Assembly: GCA_019114645.1 (NCBI GenBank)
Contig: DXFC01000135.1
Coordinates: forward strand, 1 to 5,266
Direction: 5' to 3'
Source: Candidatus Halomonas stercoripullorum
GTDB lineage: Bacteria; Pseudomonadota; Gammaproteobacteria; Pseudomonadales; Halomonadaceae
DNA: 5,266 nt
A model generated the notes under the pieces. It worked only from the letters and a program-made list of their open reading frames with translations, had not been told where the DNA came from and did not search any database. Each line of letters starts with the position of its first letter. Position 1 is the stretch's first letter. Shown here piece by piece: positions 1-4,596 of this stretch. Both the position numbers and the translations under genes were made by a program.

Positions 1-146
1 CGCCGCTCACCCTCCGCCTGCTGGGTGGTGATCTGCTCCCAACGCCGCTCCAGCCCTGCCACCTCACCTTCCCAGGCCAGCGCCGCAAGGGGAGCGAGCA
101 TAAGACCGGCACCCAGGGCAGCGGCGAGCAATTTAGATCGAATCAT
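1..146 (-). CDS. Exported protein of unknown function, 5' end only
   Basis: Only the first 48 codons lie in the window; the gene continues past the left edge. The start is ATG at 146-144, preceded on the minus strand by GAAGGAG with a 7-nt gap, a strong ribosome binding site. The N-terminus is a classic Sec signal peptide: positively charged MIRSK, a hydrophobic Ala/Leu stretch to about residue 20, and a likely signal peptidase I site after ALA at residue 24. The mature part begins WEGEVAGLERRWEQ and is rich in charged residues and Gln, which fits a helical periplasmic protein. There is no lipobox Cys, so a soluble periplasmic or secreted protein is more likely than a lipoprotein. From memory, some exported TPR-type proteins begin in a similar way, but too little is visible to assign a family. 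It is divergent from greB. Confidence 0.75.
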   Translation of the reverse strand, partial: MIRSKLLAAALGAGLMLAPLAALAWEGEVAGLERRWEQITTQQAEGER

Positions 147-204
147 CTCCTGACTCCTTCACATATACGCTTATTGTGATTGCTTGTTGTACTCCAGCAA
201 TGTA

Positions 205-216
205 ACGAACGTTCGT
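205..216. promoter_or_regulatory. Perfect 12-bp palindrome, candidate operator
   Basis: ACGAACGTTCGT is fully self-complementary and sits in the 178-bp intergenic region between the divergent exported-protein gene and greB. It abuts TATGAT (216-221), a 5-of-6 match to a -10 box reading toward greB, although no convincing -35 stands upstream of it. A bound dimeric regulator could therefore block greB transcription, the divergent gene, or both. The spacing between half sites differs from the known LexA box (CGAAC-N4-GTTCG), so I do not assign it to LexA. No regulator can be named from sequence alone. Confidence 0.35.
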
Positions 217-324
217 ATGATTCGCCAGTTTGAAAACGTCCAGGCCCGCCAGTAGCTGCCTTTCAGCGACGAATGGCGTATGTTGGCGGGTTCCGCATGG
301 CCATGAAACAAGGAGAGCGACGGC

Positions 325-873
325 ATGAAGGGCCGCAACATGACGCGCTGGCGCGACCCCGCCAAGGACCCGCGCCAGGAAGCCAAAAGCAACCTGATTA
401 CCGCCGAAGGCGCGGCACGGCTGCGCGGCATTCTCGATCACCTTTCACGGGTCAAGCGCCCGGCACTTTCCGCCAAGGTGGGAGAAGCCGCCGCCCTCGG
501 CGACCGCAGCGAGAATGCCGACTACACCTATAACAAGAAGGAGCTCAATCGGGTTATCGCGCGTATTCGTTATCTCACCCGGCGTCTCGACGAGCTCCAG
601 GTGGTGGATCGACTACCGGCAGATACTGACAAGGTCTACTTTGGTGCCTTCGTCACGCTGGAAGACGAAGAAGGCGAAGAGATGCAGATTCGTATCGTCG
701 GCCACGACGAGACCGACACAGCCAAACGCTGGATCAGCGTTGACGCCCCACTCGCCCGCGCCCTGCTGGGCAAGCCCCTCGACGACGAGGTCAGCGTCAT
801 GGCGCCGGCGGGAGAAACACGCTACATCATCACCGACATCACCTACCGGGACCCCACCCCCGGCGCCCGGTAA
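325..873 (+). CDS. greB: Transcription elongation factor GreB
   Basis: GreB binds the secondary channel of RNA polymerase and stimulates cleavage of the backtracked transcript, so that stalled complexes can restart. The 182-residue product has the family layout. An N-terminal coiled-coil hairpin (about 24-97) carries the signature GDRSENADYTYNKK at 59-72, whose acidic residues form the catalytic tip. A C-terminal FKBP-like domain (about 104-175) includes VYFGAFV, RIVGHDE and ISVDAPLARALLGK. The YNKK and VYFGA segments match GreB better than GreA. The ATG at 325 has AGGAGA at 311-316, 8 nt away. The alternative ATG at 340 lacks a good site, although its product (MTRWRDP...) would be nearer the usual size. 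Compared with about 158 residues in E. coli, the protein has an extra polar, basic N-terminus of about 22 residues. The 3' end overlaps rsmC by 31 bp. Confidence 0.95.
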   Translation: MKGRNMTRWRDPAKDPRQEAKSNLITAEGAARLRGILDHLSRVKRPALSAKVGEAAALGDRSENADYTYNKKELNRVIARIRYLTRRLDELQVVDRLPADTDKVYFGAFVTLEDEEGEEMQIRIVGHDETDTAKRWISVDAPLARALLGKPLDDEVSVMAPAGETRYIITDITYRDPTPGAR

Positions 874-1853
874 ACCCGAAAACGCCGGTTATCGGCAAGG
901 GTGTCGAAGCTGCCAAAAGCATCTTCCAGCAGATCGGGATAAGGCAGAAACGCATTGCCCACCATCAAAAGCTTGCCGCCCGGCTGCAAGCGCCCGGGAG
1001 CCTCACGCATCAGCCGCCCCGCCGGTCCGTAGTCGATGTTGCGTTCCTGATGGAACGGCGGGTTACTCACAATCACCGCGAAGCGCTGCTCCCCCAGGGC
1101 CGCATAGACATCGCTGGCCAGCACCTGCCCTGCCAGGCCATTGGCCGCCAAGGTGCGCCGGGTGGCCTGCACGGCAAAATCGCTCACGTCCACGGCGGTC
1201 ACCGCATGGCCGCGTCGCGCCAGCCAGGCGCTGATCACACCATCGCCGCACCCCACATCCAGCACGTCCAGCGCCTGCTCCGGGCCGGGCAACGCCTGCT
1301 CCAGCTGCTCAAGCAGTAACCGCGTACCCTCATCCAGCTTGCCGTGACCAAATACACCGGGGTGGCTCACCAGAGTCAGCCCCTCCGCCTCAAACCGGCT
1401 CCAGGCAGCCTCCGGCTCCATGCCCACCCGGTCCAGACGTGTCTCGAACAGCGTACAGCGCCGGGCACTGTCACGTTTGCGGCAACCCAGCCCCAGCGCC
1501 GCCAGTACCTTGAGCACACGCTTGATGCCCCCCTGGTTCTCGCCTACCAACTGCAATGGCGTACCCGGCGGCAAGTTCGCACATAGCCACAGCAACCACC
1601 ACTCACCAAACGCATGGCTCTTGGGCCAAAACAGCACCGCACCCGGTAGCGCATCCGGAAAATTGCCAGCAAACGGCGAAAACACCGGACGGCCACGCTC
1701 CCGCCACGCCTGCCGTACGCTGCAATCCGCACTCAGTAGCGTGCCTTGCCCGCTCTCCAGCCAGGAGTCACGGGGCGGCGCTACCCACCACCAGCCACGG
1801 TAATCGAACTCCTGGCGCTCAAGCAGCTGACATGCCGGCGTTTCGGCGCTCAT
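843..1853 (-). CDS. rsmC: 16S rRNA guanine(1207)-N2-methyltransferase RsmC
   Basis: RsmC uses S-adenosylmethionine to methylate N2 of G1207 in 16S rRNA, acting on the small subunit. The product is 336 residues, close to the 343 of E. coli, and has the two-domain form. A degenerate N-terminal methyltransferase-like half (about 1-165) is followed by the catalytic half. That half opens with PGVFGHGKLDEGTRLLL (165-181), then SAM-binding motif I VLDVGCGDG (197-205), an acidic motif II (VDVSD, 221-225) and the N2-guanine motif SNPPF (263-267); NAFLPYPDLLE (300-310) is also typical of the family. The start at 1853 is chosen because it overlaps the cmoM stop as ATGA. A longer frame back to 1973 would bury 120 bp in cmoM and adds only low-complexity Ala/Gly residues. 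Its 3' end overlaps greB on the other strand by 31 bp. Expression probably depends on cmoM by translational coupling. Confidence 0.94.
   Translation of the reverse strand: MSAETPACQLLERQEFDYRGWWWVAPPRDSWLESGQGTLLSADCSVRQAWRERGRPVFSPFAGNFPDALPGAVLFWPKSHAFGEWWLLWLCANLPPGTPLQLVGENQGGIKRVLKVLAALGLGCRKRDSARRCTLFETRLDRVGMEPEAAWSRFEAEGLTLVSHPGVFGHGKLDEGTRLLLEQLEQALPGPEQALDVLDVGCGDGVISAWLARRGHAVTAVDVSDFAVQATRRTLAANGLAGQVLASDVYAALGEQRFAVIVSNPPFHQERNIDYGPAGRLMREAPGRLQPGGKLLMVGNAFLPYPDLLEDAFGSFDTLADNRRFRVYRAPGVGSR
844..872. repeat. 7-bp inverted repeat across the greB and rsmC stops
   Basis: TACCGGG (844-850) is the perfect reverse complement of CCCGGTA (866-872), with a 15-nt loop. The arms contain two bases of each stop codon, TAA of greB (871-873) and TAG of rsmC (845-843). 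A GC-rich hairpin can form in both convergent transcripts. No run of T follows on either strand, so it does not meet the usual pattern of an intrinsic terminator; it could slow polymerase or protect the 3' ends. Confidence 0.45.
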
Positions 1854-2656
1854 CGGGCAGGCTCCTTTTCCAAACCAGGCTCCTTGACCAGCGTATAAAG
1901 CAGATAGCGCCCCAGCCGCCAGTGGGGCTCGGCCTGGCAATAACGCCGCTCTAACTCCACCAGGCGCTGCCACTCGGCATCGCTGGCGGGCGGATGGCGC
2001 AAGTAATCATGAAACACACGAATACCGGCACATGAACGCAGCGACAAGCCGCACTCCGCACTCCAAGTAACAATCTGATCGTGACAAAGCGGCGAAATCG
2101 GTGTCAACCGCTGGCGCTGACCAGTCCCTTCCAGGCGGTCATCCAGCGCCTTCTGCAGATTGCCCTTGACCACATTGGACATGCGCAACGCATCGCGATT
2201 GAACACCATCAGCGAGAGCTGACCACCCGGCGCGAGCGCCTGCGCCAGCGTTGCGAAAGCCGCACGCGGATCGCCCAGCCACTCCAACACCGCGTGACAG
2301 GCGATAAGCGACCAGGGGCCGGGCGCGCAATCAGGCAACGCCTGCAACGGCGCCTGAACCAAGCTTACCGACTGCCCACCGAGCACTTGTCGAGCCCGTT
2401 CGAGCATGTCGCCAGACGGCTCCAGCAGCGTAACGTCATGGCCCCGCCGGGCGAACCAGGCCGAAAGCTGGCCCAGGCCACCGCCCACGTCCAAGACCGG
2501 CTGAGCCTCGAGGTCGAGCATCTCTGGCAGTAGCGTATCGAGCAGCGTCAGGCGCAACGCACCGCGCGGCCCGCCATAAAGGCTACCGGCAAACTTCTCG
2601 ACCAAGCCATTGAAGTGGCGGTCGCCAACCGGCGAGAGGGGAGTGGAATCGGTCAT
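1850..2656 (-). CDS. cmoM: tRNA 5-carboxymethoxyuridine methyltransferase CmoM
   Basis: CmoM (formerly SmtA) methylates 5-carboxymethoxyuridine at wobble position 34 of certain tRNAs to its methyl ester, the last step after CmoA and CmoB. The product is 268 residues against 261 in E. coli. It has a class I SAM-binding fold with motif I VLDVGGGLGQ (54-63), an acidic residue at E79 after strand 2, HAVLEWLGDPR (121-131) and LAPGGQLSLM (141-150). The family-specific C-terminal part contains GIRVFHDYLR (211-220) and LERRYCQAEPHWRLGRY (235-251), near-identical to the E. coli enzyme. The start at 2656 gives MTDSTPLSPVGDRHF, in register with the family. A further in-frame ATG at 2737 would add 27 unsupported residues and run through the likely promoter. 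The ribosome binding site is weak (AGG, 4 nt away). cmoA and cmoB are not in this window. Confidence 0.94.
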   Translation of the reverse strand: MTDSTPLSPVGDRHFNGLVEKFAGSLYGGPRGALRLTLLDTLLPEMLDLEAQPVLDVGGGLGQLSAWFARRGHDVTLLEPSGDMLERARQVLGGQSVSLVQAPLQALPDCAPGPWSLIACHAVLEWLGDPRAAFATLAQALAPGGQLSLMVFNRDALRMSNVVKGNLQKALDDRLEGTGQRQRLTPISPLCHDQIVTWSAECGLSLRSCAGIRVFHDYLRHPPASDAEWQRLVELERRYCQAEPHWRLGRYLLYTLVKEPGLEKEPAR

Positions 2657-2694
2657 GAAACCTGCAGGATCAATGAATCGAAAAGATGCCGCGC

Positions 2695-2700
2695 ATTCTA
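2695..2700 (-). promoter_or_regulatory. Candidate -10 box for the cmoM-rsmC operon
   Basis: The minus strand reads TAGAAT here, five of six bases of the -10 consensus, about 40 bp upstream of the cmoM start. No good -35 box stands 16-18 bp further upstream, so the promoter is probably weak or needs an activator. It lies back to back with the tRNA promoter. Confidence 0.35.
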
Positions 2701-2743
2701 CCCTGCCCACCAGCCGCCTGCAGGCTCCATGCAACAACAGCGG

Positions 2744-2772
2744 TTTATCTTGCCGAGCCCAATCCGTATAAT
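2744..2772 (+). promoter_or_regulatory. Promoter of tRNA-Arg
   Basis: The -10 box at 2767-2772 is a perfect TATAAT, 13 bp before the mature tRNA. A weak -35 candidate, TTTATC (2744-2749), is 17 bp upstream of it. The stretch between the -10 box and the expected start, GCGCAAC, is GC-rich, like the discriminator of stable-RNA promoters under stringent (ppGpp) control. That control is inferred from the pattern. Confidence 0.7.
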
Positions 2773-2785
2773 GCGCAACCGCGCA

Positions 2786-2862
2786 GCCCCCTTAGCTCAG
2801 CTGGATAGAGCGTCCCCCTCCTAAGGGGAAGGCCTCAGGTTCGAATCCTGAAGGGGGCGCCA
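2786..2862 (+). tRNA. tRNA-Arg (anticodon CCU)
   Basis: All four arms fold perfectly. The acceptor stem GCCCCCT (2786-2792) pairs with AGGGGGC (2852-2858), followed by discriminator G and an encoded CCA (2860-2862). The D stem is GCTC/GAGC (2795-2798, 2808-2811). The anticodon stem is TCCCC/GGGGA (2813-2817, 2825-2829) with loop CTCCTAA, placing anticodon CCT at 2820-2822. The T stem is TCAGG/CCTGA (2835-2839, 2847-2851) with loop TTCGAAT. It reads the rare arginine codon AGG. The gene stands alone, divergent from cmoM and followed 93 bp later by a toxin-antitoxin pair. No clear terminator follows it. Confidence 0.98.
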
Positions 2863-2905
2863 CCCCTCTTGAAAAGTACCGCACTCCCCAAGCTGCTGGA
2901 ACCAA

Positions 2906-2938
2906 GTAAGGAAGTTTCTTACACTAGTGATACACTAG
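2906..2938. promoter_or_regulatory. Two tandem palindromes upstream of the antitoxin, probable operator
   Basis: The first palindrome, GTAAGGAAGTTTCTTAC (2906-2922), has 8-bp arms with one mismatch around a central G. The second, CTAGTGATACACTAG (2924-2938), has perfect 6-bp arms around ATA. TACACTAG also occurs as a direct repeat at 2920-2927 and 2931-2938, 11 bp apart, about one turn of the helix. The first copy includes TACACT, a 4-of-6 match to a -10 box. The sites lie 18-50 bp before the antitoxin start, where antitoxins with an AbrB-type domain usually bind to repress their own operon. Binding here is inferred. Confidence 0.5.
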
Positions 2939-2955
2939 CCATTCAGGAGGCTTCG

Positions 2956-3174
2956 ATGATCACTAGCAAGCTGACCAGCAAGGCGCAAACGACGATTCCG
3001 CAAGCAGTTCGCAAGGCATTAAATCTACATGAGGGCGACGAAATCGCTTATCGCATCGAAAATGGCCAAGTGGTGCTGACCCGCGTGCGCGACACTGAAC
3101 CGGTAGACGACCCTTTTGCCACCTTCTCCGAATGGGACAGCGAAGCGGACAGAGAAGCGTATGCCAACCTTTGA
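2956..3174 (+). CDS. AbrB/PrlF-type antitoxin
   Basis: This 72-residue protein is predicted to neutralise the toxin encoded next to it and to repress the operon. Residues 5-45 form a SpoVT/AbrB swapped-hairpin DNA-binding domain: SKLTSKAQTTIPQAVRKAL, then LHEGDEIAYRIENGQVVLTRV. The tail (46-72) is acidic and aromatic (DDPFATFSEWDSEADREAYANL region), the kind of flexible segment that wraps around the toxin. The ATG at 2956 has CAGGAGG at 2944-2950, 5 nt away, an excellent site. A TTG start at 2869 would run through the operator and lacks a ribosome binding site. The DNA at its 5' end looks less GC-rich than the flanking housekeeping genes. The tail resembles the family annotated as PrlF-like; MazE-like is the alternative name. 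Confidence 0.88.
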   Translation: MITSKLTSKAQTTIPQAVRKALNLHEGDEIAYRIENGQVVLTRVRDTEPVDDPFATFSEWDSEADREAYANL

Positions 3175-3505
3175 GCAGGGCGACATCATCCGCGTGCCCT
3201 TCCCCTATACCGACCGCGAGACACGCCAAAGACGGCCTGCCCTTGTTGTATCTGATGGTCCTGTCGGTGAGGGTGGGGCATTGTTGTGGGTAGTGATGAT
3301 CACCTCAGCGGCGAACCGTCCATGGAGTGGCGACGTGCCGGTCCCCGACCAAGCGGGTCTGCCGGCACCCTCGGTGGTCCGCCCGGTGAAAATCGCTACC
3401 ATTGAGGCAAGGCATGCTGACCCCATTGGCAAACTACCCGCCGATGCCCACGCGTGCGTTATGCGCCATGTGAGTTTCTTCCTTGGCGGTACAGCGCCCC
3501 ATTAA
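3161..3505 (+). CDS. PemK/MazF-family toxin (predicted endoribonuclease)
   Basis: MazF-family toxins cut RNA at short sequence motifs and stop translation when the labile antitoxin is lost. The 114-residue product has the family's features: GDIIRVPFPYTD (7-18), RRPALVVSD (24-32) with the conserved Arg before PAL, the strand MITS (46-49) with the conserved Ser/Thr, SVVRPVKIATIE (71-82) and IGKLP (89-93). All usual core elements are present, so the gene looks intact. The ATG at 3161 lies inside the last codons of the antitoxin gene, giving a 14-bp overlap in another frame. This is a common arrangement that keeps the toxin translated after the antitoxin. An in-frame start at 3116 would overlap by 59 bp and add residues outside the fold. 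The ribosome binding site is weak (AGAGAAG), which suggests coupling and lower toxin output. The gene ends 15 bp from the convergent monooxygenase gene. Cleavage specificity cannot be told from sequence. Confidence 0.88.
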   Translation: MPTFEQGDIIRVPFPYTDRETRQRRPALVVSDGPVGEGGALLWVVMITSAANRPWSGDVPVPDQAGLPAPSVVRPVKIATIEARHADPIGKLPADAHACVMRHVSFFLGGTAPH

Positions 3506-3520
3506 TCGTTTTTTGCAGGC

Positions 3521-4501
3521 TTACACCAGCCCCGCAATAATCTCATGCGAGCGCAGCCGCTTGGCGTGATCGTAAATATCGGAAACAACGATCAGTTCAT
3601 CCGCCCCGGTTTCGGCCACCAGCGCTTCGATGCCTGCGCGCACGGTGTCGGGTGAGCCGACAATAGAGCGGGCCAGCATCGACATCACCTGCTGTTTCTC
3701 ACGCGGCGACCAGTAGCTCTCGATATCGTCAATTGGCGGCTGCAGCAGTCCACGCTTGGCGCGGAACATGTCGGTAAACGCCATTTGCTGGCTGGTGGCC
3801 AAGTGCCGGGCTTCTTCATCGGTATCCGCCGCGATGATATTAACGCCTACCATGGCGTAGGGGCGATCCAGCTGTTCCGAGGGTTTGAAACGGCTACGGT
3901 AAAGCTCCAGCGCTTCGTTGAGTAGCTGGGGGGCGAAATGCGAGGCAAAAGAGTAAGGCAGCCCCAGCTCGGCGGCCAGCATCGCGCCAAAATGGCTCGA
4001 CCCCAGAATCCACAGCGGCACCTTGGTACCGGCAGCCGGTACGGCTTCCATGGCTTGACCAGGCTCCACCGGTGCCAGGTAAGCCTGAAGCTCCAGCACG
4101 TCTTGCGGGAAGTGCTCGGCATTCCCCGGTGAACGCCGCAGGGCACGCAGTGTGCTCTGGTCCGTTCCCGGTGCCCGGCCAAGCCCCAGGTCGATTCTGC
4201 CCGGGTAGAGCTGTTCCAGCGTGCCGAACTGCTCAGCGATGATATAGGGAGCATGGTTGGGCAGCATGATACCGCCGGCACCAACCCGAATGGTGTTGCT
4301 GCCTTCCGCGATATGGCTGATCACAATCGACGTCGCTGCGCTGCCGATCCCCGGCATGTTGTGATGTTCGGCCACCCAGATACGGTGGTAGCCCCAGCGC
4401 TCGGCATGGGCGGCGAGATCACGCGCATTATTGAGCGCCTCACGGGCACTCCCCTGCTCGGTAATACGAACAAGTTCAAGAATGGAGAGCGGCAAGGTCA
4501 T
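3521..4501 (-). CDS. yhbW: YhbW-type luciferase-like flavin-dependent monooxygenase
   Basis: The product belongs to the bacterial luciferase-like (LLM) flavin-dependent oxidoreductases, a TIM-barrel family that uses reduced flavin, normally FMNH2, and oxygen. It is 326 residues and aligns with E. coli YhbW throughout: GSAREA (17-22), WVAEHHNMPGIGSAAT (42-57), GAGGIMLPNH (74-83), AEQFGTL (89-95), PGRIDLGLGRAPG (100-112), LGSSHFGA (166-173), FASHFAP (185-191) and YAMVGVNIIAADT (215-227). The natural substrate of YhbW is not established, and none is assigned here. The ATG at 4501 has AGGGAG 6 nt upstream. A further ATG at 4579 would add 26 Cys- and Arg-rich residues unlike the family. It follows the FUSC-family gene on the same strand by 95 bp, so co-transcription is possible. 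It converges on the toxin gene with no visible terminator between them. Confidence 0.93.
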   Translation of the reverse strand: MTLPLSILELVRITEQGSAREALNNARDLAAHAERWGYHRIWVAEHHNMPGIGSAATSIVISHIAEGSNTIRVGAGGIMLPNHAPYIIAEQFGTLEQLYPGRIDLGLGRAPGTDQSTLRALRRSPGNAEHFPQDVLELQAYLAPVEPGQAMEAVPAAGTKVPLWILGSSHFGAMLAAELGLPYSFASHFAPQLLNEALELYRSRFKPSEQLDRPYAMVGVNIIAADTDEEARHLATSQQMAFTDMFRAKRGLLQPPIDDIESYWSPREKQQVMSMLARSIVGSPDTVRAGIEALVAETGADELIVVSDIYDHAKRLRSHEIIAGLV

Positions 4502-4525
4502 GATGTACTCCCTGGACAAGAATCT

Positions 4526-4557
4526 GCATGCGCAGCGAAAACAGCCGCCACGCATGC
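4526..4557. repeat. 7-bp inverted repeat upstream of yhbW
   Basis: GCATGCG (4526-4532) and CGCATGC (4551-4557) are perfect reverse complements separated by 18 bp, in the 95-bp gap between the FUSC-family gene and yhbW. Each arm contains the palindrome GCATGC, so the pair could be two binding sites for a dimeric regulator whose centres lie 25 bp apart. No T run follows in the direction of transcription, so it is not an intrinsic terminator. No clear promoter for yhbW alone is visible. Confidence 0.3.
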
Positions 4558-4596
4558 CACTACGGTAACAGCAATGCACCCTGGATGCTGCCTGCG

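Noticed and set aside
205..216. LexA (SOS) box reading of the palindrome
   Set aside because: The CGAAC and GTTCG half sites abut here, while the LexA box of that type has four bases between them, and E. coli-type boxes (CTGT-N8-ACAG) do not match.
133..441. Minus-strand open frame of 102 codons covering the greB upstream region and 5' end
   Set aside because: It overlaps greB, the intergenic palindrome and the ribosome binding site of the exported-protein gene; its composition is not like a recognisable protein, and it has no good ribosome binding site.
515..1234. Plus-strand open frame of 239 codons across the greB/rsmC junction
   Set aside because: It is a Pro/Ser/Arg-rich shadow frame in GC-rich DNA, antisense to the SAM-binding part of rsmC and out of frame with greB.
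2081..2533. Plus-strand open frame of 150 codons
   Set aside because: It is antisense to conserved cmoM motifs, and its Arg/Gln-rich product has no recognisable domain.
2869..2874. TTGAAA, a 5-of-6 match to a -35 box after the tRNA
   Set aside because: No -10-like sequence occurs 16-18 bp downstream, so it is not supported as a TA promoter.
3485..3514. Possible terminator after the toxin gene: GGCG/CGCC stem with a later run of six T (3509-3514)
   Set aside because: The stem is only 4 bp and ends 10 bp before the T run, too weak and too far for an intrinsic terminator.
4569..4589. Short inverted repeat CAGCA/TGCTG after the FUSC-family stop
   Set aside because: Five base pairs with a 12-nt loop and no T run; expected by chance at this composition.
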